This document shows positions 58,838-64,000 of a DNA stretch of 64,000 nt, piece by piece. How positions within the stretch are numbered: the stretch's first letter is position 1; the number at the start of each line of letters is the position of its first letter. A program made the translations under genes and the position numbers. Source of the DNA: Haloferax sp. Q22 (GTDB taxonomy: Archaea; Halobacteriota; Halobacteria; Halobacteriales; Haloferacaceae). Below the pieces are notes generated by a model that was given only the letters and a program-made list of their open reading frames with translations, had not been told where the DNA came from and did not search any database. The stretch lies in NCBI RefSeq assembly GCF_001482285.1, contig NZ_LOEP01000005.1, positions 186,001-250,000 on the forward strand, written 5' to 3'.

Positions 58838-59710
58838 GTGACTTCCATCGCACTCGCCACCTCCGAGGACCTCCCGGGGCTCGTCGACGACGACGCCTCG
58901 TTTCTCGCTGCGCTCCGGGAGCGTGACGTGGCGGCGGAGCCGGTCGTCTGGTCGGATGAGTCGGTCGACTGGGGCGAGTTCGACGCCGTGGTCGTCCGGT
59001 CGATTTGGGACTACTACCGGCATCCGAAGGCCTACGCCGCGTGGGTCGACCGCCTCTCCGACGCCGACTGCGCGGTGTGGAACCCGCCGGCGACGCTCGA
59101 CTGGAACAGCCACAAGTTCTACCTGCGGGGCCTCGCCGACGTCGGCGTCTCGACGCTGCCGACCGAGTACGTCGAACGCGGCGGCGACGTGTCCCTCGAA
59201 GCCGTCTTTGAGACGCGGGGCTGGGACGAGCTCGTCGTCAAACCCGCCGTGAGCGCGGGCGCGTTCGAGACGAGACAGCTGAGTCGCGCGGAGGCCGTCG
59301 ACGCCCAGTCGTGGGTGGACGACCTCGTGGCGGAGAAAGACGTGCTGGTTCAGGAGTTCGCGCCGGACATCGAAGACGGCGAGTGGTCGCTCGTCTTCTT
59401 CGGCGACGAGTTCAGCCACGCGGTGGTCAAGCTCCCCGAACCCGGCGACTACCGCGTCCAAGAGAAACACGGCGGGAGCGTCCACGTCGAGGAGCCGAGC
59501 GAGACGCTGCTCGACAACGCCCGGCGCGTCGTCGACGCCGTCTCGGCCCACCTCAGCGGCGACCCGCCGCTGTACGCCCGCGTCGACGGTGTGGAGCGCG
59601 GCGACGACTTCCTCCTCCTCGAAGTCGAGCTTATCGAGCCCGAACTGTTCTTCCGGACCGACGCCGCCGCCGGCGACCGATTGGCCGAGGCGCTGTTGGC
59701 GCGGCTCTGA
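58838..59710 (+). CDS. ATP-grasp-fold ligase-like protein
   Basis: A 290-residue ATP-grasp protein. The N-terminal part (VTSIALATSEDLPGLVDDDASFLAALRERDVAAEPVVWSD) is a Rossmann-like precursor domain. ELVVKPAVSAGAFETRQLS is the ATP-binding lysine loop and DVLVQEFAPDIEDGEWSLVFFGDEFSHAVVKLP holds the next segment. DDFLLLEVELIEPELFFRTD carries the metal-binding acidic residues. It resembles glutathione-synthetase-type or RimK-like ligases, but the substrate is unknown. Start is GTG at 58838 because no ATG precedes the first strand. Confidence 0.8.
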   Translation: MTSIALATSEDLPGLVDDDASFLAALRERDVAAEPVVWSDESVDWGEFDAVVVRSIWDYYRHPKAYAAWVDRLSDADCAVWNPPATLDWNSHKFYLRGLADVGVSTLPTEYVERGGDVSLEAVFETRGWDELVVKPAVSAGAFETRQLSRAEAVDAQSWVDDLVAEKDVLVQEFAPDIEDGEWSLVFFGDEFSHAVVKLPEPGDYRVQEKHGGSVHVEEPSETLLDNARRVVDAVSAHLSGDPPLYARVDGVERGDDFLLLEVELIEPELFFRTDAAAGDRLAEALLARL

Positions 59711-59805
59711 GCGGTCGGTACCGACGGCGGAACGGTCAGTCTCGACGGCGACCGCGCACGCGCCAAACCACAACCACTACCACCCCCCGCGGACGATGCC
59801 GACGC

Positions 59806-60705
59806 ATGCAATTAGGCGTCATCGGCCTCGGCCGGATGGGACGCATCGTAGTCGACCGAGTGCTCGATGCCGGGCACGAGGTCGTGGCCTTCGACCTCTC
59901 GGCGGAAGCCGTCGCGGCGGCCGCCGACGCGGGTGCCGAACCCGCGGACAGCGTCGCCGACCTCGTCGACCGACTCGGCGACGACAAGCGAATATGGCTC
60001 ATGGTCCCCGCGGGCGACGCGGTGGACGCGACCCTCGACGACCTCGACCCGCACCTTGACGGGGACGACGTGGTCGTCGACGGCGGCAACTCCCACTTCG
60101 AGGAGTCCGTGCGGCGCGCCGAGGCGTGCTCGGCGGCCTACCTCGACTGCGGCACCTCCGGCGGCCCCGCTGGTGCCGAACTCGGCTTCTCGCTCATGGT
60201 CGGCGGCCCGCAGTGGGCCTACGACGAGCTGTCCCCCGTCTTCGACGCCGTGGCGACCGGCCCCGCCGGCCACGGCCACATGGGCGAGTCCGGCTCCGGC
60301 CACTACGTGAAGATGGTCCACAACGGCGTCGAGTACGCGCTGATGCAGGCGTACGGCGAGGGCTTCGAACTGCTCGCCGAGGGCCGCTACGACCTCGACC
60401 TCGAATCGGTGGCTCAGACGTGGAACAACGGCGCGGTCATCCGCTCGTGGCTCCTCGAACTCTGCGAGGAGGCGTTCCGCGAGGAGGGAAGCGACCTCGG
60501 CGACGTGGACGACTACGTTGCGGGCGGCTCGACGGGCACGTGGACGGTCCAGGAGGCGCTCGAACAGGAAGTCCCGGTCCCGCTCATCTACCAGTCGCTC
60601 GCTGAGCGGTTCGGCTCCCGCGCCGACGACCGCTTCTCCCGCCGCCTCGCCAACCGGCTCCGGTACGGCTTCGGCCGTCACGAGGTCGCGCGGAAGGACG
60701 ACTGA
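59806..60705 (+). CDS. gndA: 6-phosphogluconate dehydrogenase, short form
   Basis: A 299-residue dehydrogenase that decarboxylates 6-phosphogluconate to ribulose 5-phosphate, the last step of the oxidative pentose phosphate pathway. The nucleotide site GLGRMG lies at residues 7-12. TSGGPAGAELGFSLMVGG and the catalytic KMVHNGVEYALMQAYGEG lysine/asparagine/glutamate block follow. Its 300-residue length is that of the GndA type, preferring NAD over NADP. H. volcanii HVO_1830 is the characterised enzyme of this pathway, from memory. The TATA-poor spacer suggests a strong or shared promoter upstream. Confidence 0.92.
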   Translation: MQLGVIGLGRMGRIVVDRVLDAGHEVVAFDLSAEAVAAAADAGAEPADSVADLVDRLGDDKRIWLMVPAGDAVDATLDDLDPHLDGDDVVVDGGNSHFEESVRRAEACSAAYLDCGTSGGPAGAELGFSLMVGGPQWAYDELSPVFDAVATGPAGHGHMGESGSGHYVKMVHNGVEYALMQAYGEGFELLAEGRYDLDLESVAQTWNNGAVIRSWLLELCEEAFREEGSDLGDVDDYVAGGSTGTWTVQEALEQEVPVPLIYQSLAERFGSRADDRFSRRLANRLRYGFGRHEVARKDD

Positions 60706-60870
60706 GACGGTCGTCCCCGGCGAACTGCCCCGGCGCGACCGCGACAGGCGCCTCGCGCCCACGATATTGTGGGAACCCGCGTGAGACCCTCATCTCGGCG
60801 GTGAAATCGACCGCCCGCGGGTGCCGCCACAATCACAATTTCCTTAACCCCTCCCTCCATATCCGCCGGT

Positions 60871-61452
60871 ATGGCAGTCATCAGTCTGGTGGGTGTCGGG
60901 GCCGGATTGGTCCTGGTACTCCTCGCCGTCGCCCTGCACTATTCGAAGGGCACCGGCTGGGAGCCGACCGCCGACATCACACAGGAAGTCCTCGAACGCC
61001 GCGCGGCGACCGTCGCAGAGACCGACTTCCCCGAGCCGATGAACCGTTCCATCGGCGGGGGCGGCGGCGTCGCCGCGGTCGCGGGCGGCGAAGAGGGCGC
61101 CGAGCTCGAAGGCGAGGAGGCCGAAGAAGAGCCGAGCCCCGCCGACATGCCCGAAGACGAAGTCGAATACTTCGAAGTCGAGTTCGTCAAGCAGGGCGAG
61201 ACCATCGAACTGGCGAGCAACGAGACCGTGCTCGACCAGGGTGAAGACGCCGGGATGGACCTCCCGTACGCGTGCCGACAGGGTTCCTGTGTCTCCTGTG
61301 CTGCGAAGATTACCAACGGCCCGGCCGAGGAGTACATCACGCACCACACGCAGGAGACCCTCTCCGACGAGGAGATGGACAACGGCTACACGCTGACCTG
61401 CGTCGCCTACCCGAAGGCCGACTTCGCCATCGAGACCGGCGAAGCGCCGTAA
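60871..61452 (+). CDS. Membrane-anchored 2Fe-2S ferredoxin
   Basis: A 193-residue plant-type ferredoxin. Cluster ligands C135, C140, C143 and C177 are in YACRQGSCVSC and YTLTCVAYP. A hydrophobic N-terminal helix (residues 4-22, ISLVGVGAGLVLVLLAVAL) anchors it to the membrane, with the domain inside by the positive-inside rule. Between anchor and domain lies a 60-residue acidic Ala/Glu/Pro-rich spacer, longer than in soluble haloarchaeal ferredoxins. The fixABCX product or a pyruvate:ferredoxin oxidoreductase could reduce it; no reductase is adjacent. It lies 165 nt after gndA. Confidence 0.88.
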   Translation: MAVISLVGVGAGLVLVLLAVALHYSKGTGWEPTADITQEVLERRAATVAETDFPEPMNRSIGGGGGVAAVAGGEEGAELEGEEAEEEPSPADMPEDEVEYFEVEFVKQGETIELASNETVLDQGEDAGMDLPYACRQGSCVSCAAKITNGPAEEYITHHTQETLSDEEMDNGYTLTCVAYPKADFAIETGEAP

Positions 61453-61649
61453 CGCGACGACCGCAACCACCCACCGTTTCTCTCGACGCCATTCGTTCGT
61501 GAGCCGTCGTCGCCGCTTCTGCGAATAGCCTCCGCGTCGTCGGGCGCGGTCGCTTACGCGGGAATCGCTCCCGCCCGCCGCCGACGGTCTCCCCGGGCGA
61601 CGACGCCTATCGACGCTTTCAAACGCTCTCCGCGTGTCTCACCTGTTCA

Positions 61650-63116
61650 GTGTCCCTCCCCGAAGGAGGTTCCCTCACCGAAGGTGACCTCAAACGGCCG
61701 ATGTTCGAACTGGCGTGGCCCATTATCGTCACCGAACTCCTTCAAGTGGCGTACAACCTCGCCGACACCGTCTGGCTCGGTCGGCTCTCGACCGACGCCG
61801 TCGCCGCCATCAGCCTCGCGTTTCCCCTCATCTTCCTGCTCATCTCTGTCGGCGGCGGCTTCACCGTCGCCGGGAGCACGCTCGTCGCCCAGTACACCGG
61901 CGCGAAAAGCGAGGGCTCGGCCGGGACCGTCGCCGGACAGACGCTCACGTTCATCACCGTCATCGCCGTCGTCGTCGGTGTCATCGGCTTTTTCGCCACC
62001 GACGCGATGCTCGGCGTCCTCCCGAGTTCGGAGGCGACCGCCGGGCAGGTCATCCCCCTCGCCGGCGACTACATGCGCGTGTTCTTCCTCGGCCTGCCGT
62101 TCCTGTTCGGCTTTTTCGTCTTCTCCGCGCTCATGCGCGGCTACGGCAACACCCGCGCCCCGATGGTCGTGATGTTCATCAGCGTCGTCATCAACATCGT
62201 CATCGACCCCGTGTTCATCTTCGGCTTCGACGCCAACCCGCTGTTTTCGATGCTCGGATTAGAGGGCCTTCAGGCGAGCCTCTTCACCGCCACGGGCTTC
62301 GATGGCTTCAAAGTCGCCGGCGCGGCGTACGCGACGGTCCTCTCGCGCGCCGTCGCCACCATCATCGGCATCTACGTCATCTTCGGGACGAGCGCCGGCC
62401 CCGACGTACAGCTCGGCGACTTCCGCCCGCAGTTCGAGTACATCAAGAAAATCGTCGATATCGGCGTCCCGAGCGCCATCGAGCAGTCCGCCACCGCCCT
62501 CGGCTTCATCACCCTCACCGCGATGGTCGTCACGTTCAAGCCCGAAGTCGTCGCCGCGTTCGGTCTCGGTAACCGCCTCACGTCGCTGGTGTTCCTCCCG
62601 GCGCTCGGTCTCGGACGGGCGACGAACACTATCGTCGGCCAGAACCTCGGCGCGCAGAAACCCGACCGCGCTGAGAGCGCCGTCTGGCTCGCCGCCAAGG
62701 TCGGCGCGAGCGTCATGCTCGTCACCGGCGTCCTCGCCTACGTCTTCGCCGAACCCATCGTCGCGTTCTTCCTCCAGACCGGGACAGCCTCGGCCGCACA
62801 GACCATCGACCTCGGCGTCGAGTACATCCGCATCCGAGCGTTCGAGTTCGGCTTCATCGGCGTCCTGCAGGTCGTCCTCGGCGCGTACCGCGGCGCAGGG
62901 AACACGAAGACTGCCCTCGGGTTCTCGCTGTTCGCGCTCTGGCTGGGCCGCGTGCCCATCGTCTACCTGCTTTCGTTCCAGTTCGGGTTCGCCGAGACGG
63001 GCATCTGGCTCGGAATGGCCGTCGGGCAGATTCTCGGCGCGATTGCGGCCACGGCGTGGTTCACCCGCGGGACGTGGAAACACAGCGTCGTCGACGCCGA
63101 CGCGACCGGAACATAA
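61650..63116 (+). CDS. MATE-family multidrug/cation antiporter
   Basis: A 488-residue membrane protein with twelve predicted helices in two MatE halves (about 20-235 and 255-465). LKRPMFELAWPIIVTELLQVAYNLADTVWLGRLS is the signature opening helix; PTLRFFLG-type loops and PALGLGRATNTIVGQNLGAQKP are the equivalent in the second half. MATE proteins expel drugs or metabolites with Na+ or H+. Na+ is favoured in such halophiles, by inference. Start GTG at 61650; the next in-frame ATG at codon 20 would remove part of the first helix. Confidence 0.88.
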   Translation: MSLPEGGSLTEGDLKRPMFELAWPIIVTELLQVAYNLADTVWLGRLSTDAVAAISLAFPLIFLLISVGGGFTVAGSTLVAQYTGAKSEGSAGTVAGQTLTFITVIAVVVGVIGFFATDAMLGVLPSSEATAGQVIPLAGDYMRVFFLGLPFLFGFFVFSALMRGYGNTRAPMVVMFISVVINIVIDPVFIFGFDANPLFSMLGLEGLQASLFTATGFDGFKVAGAAYATVLSRAVATIIGIYVIFGTSAGPDVQLGDFRPQFEYIKKIVDIGVPSAIEQSATALGFITLTAMVVTFKPEVVAAFGLGNRLTSLVFLPALGLGRATNTIVGQNLGAQKPDRAESAVWLAAKVGASVMLVTGVLAYVFAEPIVAFFLQTGTASAAQTIDLGVEYIRIRAFEFGFIGVLQVVLGAYRGAGNTKTALGFSLFALWLGRVPIVYLLSFQFGFAETGIWLGMAVGQILGAIAATAWFTRGTWKHSVVDADATGT

Positions 63117-63178
63117 TCGGCCGCCGGCGCGGGTTCCACAACGGTTTTACGTCGGTGCCGTGTAGCTCTGCCCGCTGA

Positions 63179-63251
63179 GGGCCCGTAGCTCAGTGGACAG
63201 AGTGCTTGGTTCCGGACCAAGATGTCGCGGGTTCAAATCCCGTCGGGTCCG
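63179..63251 (+). tRNA. tRNA-Arg (CCG)
   Basis: A complete 73-nt cloverleaf: acceptor GGGCCCG with CGGGTCC (one G-U), D arm GCTC/GAGT, anticodon stem CTTGG/CCAAG with loop TTCCGGA (anticodon CCG, Arg), and T arm GCGGG/CCCGT with TTCAAAT loop. The discriminator base is G and CCA is not encoded. It reads CGG codons. It marks the boundary between GC-rich chromosomal genes and the AT-rich right end. Confidence 0.94.
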
Positions 63252-63553
63252 TTCTACCCTTAGACGCTCCGCATTGACCGTACAGAGGCGTCCTTGGTCC
63301 GAAACCAACCACTCTGTCAACTGAGATTTGAACACTCTGCGTGACGCGCCTTACCGCCGTCGTGGATTCCACTAGATTCGAACACAGTATTCTACAAGTA
63401 GATTTCTCAGTAGAATCAGAACATACGTATCATATACAATTCCCAACCGCCCCAAGCGACGAGACCCAACACACAGAGAGATAGAAGACACTCAGGATTT
63501 GGGGCTATACACGACGAAATGAGCTATCGGAGGGTACTGCAGAGACTACCCGA
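63252..63553. other. Gene-poor AT-rich stretch with inverted repeats
   Basis: About 300 bp without a gene. It holds the inverted tRNA-Arg fragment listed next and a small perfect hairpin, ATTCTAC (63389-63395) with GTAGAAT (63410-63416). Two similar phrases (tagattcgaacac and tagaatcagaac) stand 24-40 nt apart. The composition is far more AT-rich than the chromosome to the left. It looks like an attachment region or decayed mobile DNA. Confidence 0.5.
63293..63325 (-). pseudogene. Inverted tRNA-Arg fragment (D and anticodon arms)
   Basis: Read on the minus strand these 33 nt match the D arm and anticodon arm of tRNA-Arg(CCG) (63189-63221) at 30 of 33 positions. The anticodon would be TCG, still Arg. 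The flanking acceptor and T arm cannot be completed; TTCAAAT occurs upstream on this strand instead of downstream, so no functional tRNA is encoded. It is best explained as a remnant of a tRNA gene from an integrated element or a rearranged integration site. Confidence 0.75.
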
Positions 63554-63850
63554 CTACCGACCACCGTACCCCTTCGAGATCGCCATCGACACGAAGATCA
63601 GGAACAGAGCGAGTACGATGATCGTGTCCATGATGCCCCAGAGACTCGAAGCTCCCGAAGACCAATTGGTGGTACTCACACCCACAACCTCACTAATTGC
63701 GATGGGGAAAAGGAACGATGCGACAAGCGCACCGACGGTGAGACCTACGACTGTCGTGATCACCTTGTTCATCTGAGCTTGTCCGCGATCCTCACCAGAG
63801 ACGTATGCCTCAGCAAGAGACCGGGCGAGCCGAATCTTATCTGGAATCAT
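63554..63850 (-). CDS. Small two-helix membrane protein in AT-rich region
   Basis: A 98-residue protein. An N-terminal charged segment (MIPDKIRLARSLAEAYVSGEDRGQAQ) precedes a hydrophobic helix (MNKVITTVVGLTVGALVASFLFP). A short Ser-rich loop (STTNWSSGASSLW) and a second helix (IMDTIIVLALFLIFVSMAI) follow, ending in KGYGGR. The RGQA stretch before the first helix fits the archaeal prepilin-peptidase consensus, so a pilin-like or viral membrane protein is possible. Codon use is unlike the left part of the window. The ATG at 63850 precedes the charged segment; one 19 codons upstream is also possible. Confidence 0.6.
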   Translation of the reverse strand: MIPDKIRLARSLAEAYVSGEDRGQAQMNKVITTVVGLTVGALVASFLFPIAISEVVGVSTTNWSSGASSLWGIMDTIIVLALFLIFVSMAISKGYGGR

Positions 63851-64000
63851 TACATCTGAACCGCAGATACCAGAGTGTAAAAGACTGTTTAGAGGCCCAT
63901 TACTCACCGATTACGGGACTTTAGGCCTTACTCGGATGAGTATCCATACAGCGGGGAACGTACTGAGATCCACACGCTATACCTGAAACACGGACACTAC

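Noticed and set aside
1-64000. CRISPR arrays, complete insertion sequences, rRNA genes or a replication origin
   Set aside because: No regularly spaced repeats, transposase motifs, rRNA blocks or ORB/cdc6-like sequences were seen.

Overview
The window is a stretch of chromosome from a haloarchaeon, most likely a Haloferax close to H. volcanii. It is GC-rich, and nearly every protein is acidic with few lysines. Archaeal-type genes include S19e, S6e, a PDCD5 homologue, a beta-CASP CPSF-like nuclease, an archaeal RNase P RNA and a bacterio-opsin-activator type regulator. Two adjacent proteins match the Haloferax surface family named after Hvo_1808, and a short NAD-type 6-phosphogluconate dehydrogenase sits just before a membrane-anchored 2Fe-2S ferredoxin. 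Genes are packed tightly on both strands, with short spacers and AT-rich TATA elements about 25-30 nt before leaderless starts. Because of the GC content many long open frames lie antisense to real genes; these were left out.

Left part (1-12.8 kb): housekeeping. thiL (cut by the window edge), a PGGxGxxE flippase-like membrane protein, S19e, PDCD5, a PP-loop ATPase, an EamA transporter, hisS, a universal stress protein, truA, a HAD phosphatase, an M28 peptidase, a 51-residue zinc protein, pepF and another universal stress protein.

12.9-22.6 kb: redox and nitrogen/sulfur metabolism. A compact fixABCX operon (EtfB, EtfA, FixC, FixX, with abutting or ATGA-overlapping junctions) is followed by a small AT-richer island. 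The island holds a 46-residue ORF and a PD-(D/E)XK endonuclease-like gene, and lies directly against the 3' end of an intron-containing tRNA-Lys(UUU). Then come an M20 peptidase, a ferredoxin-dependent sirohaem (nitrite/sulfite) reductase and several small haloarchaeal proteins. FixABCX could supply reduced ferredoxin to such a reductase; that link is inference.

22.6-35 kb: three transporter-like membrane proteins, an Lrp/AsnC regulator, a PAS histidine kinase, a SHOCT protein, an aCPSF2-like nuclease, a geranylgeranyl reductase, a matrixin-like lipoprotein and rnpB. An iron-box-like palindrome stands before an orphan 46-residue ORF at 29.45 kb.

35-50 kb: an AMMECR1 protein, then NAD salvage genes (nicotinate phosphoribosyltransferase and a nicotinamidase-like hydrolase) flanking two Hvo_1808-type lipoproteins, a second PAS/GAF histidine kinase, a PfkB kinase, an HTH-10 regulator, an M23-like protein, a lipoate ligase-like protein and dihydroorotase.

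50-64 kb: DUF proteins, three universal stress genes around a GNAT acetyltransferase, a RecJ-like DHH phosphoesterase, S6e with two downstream DUF genes, a zinc-ribbon protein with seven exact-period octapeptide repeats, a Tat/HiPIP-like lipoprotein, an M29 aminopeptidase, an ATP-grasp protein, gndA, a ferredoxin, a MATE transporter and tRNA-Arg(CCG). After this tRNA the composition turns AT-rich. There is an inverted partial copy of the tRNA and a small membrane protein, which looks like the start of an integrated element or a decayed integration site.

The most unusual signals are the tRNA-Lys intron with its adjoining endonuclease-like gene, the inverted tRNA-Arg fragment, the octad-repeat zinc-ribbon protein, and the iron-box/orphan-ORF pair. 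No CRISPR array, complete insertion sequence or replication origin was seen.
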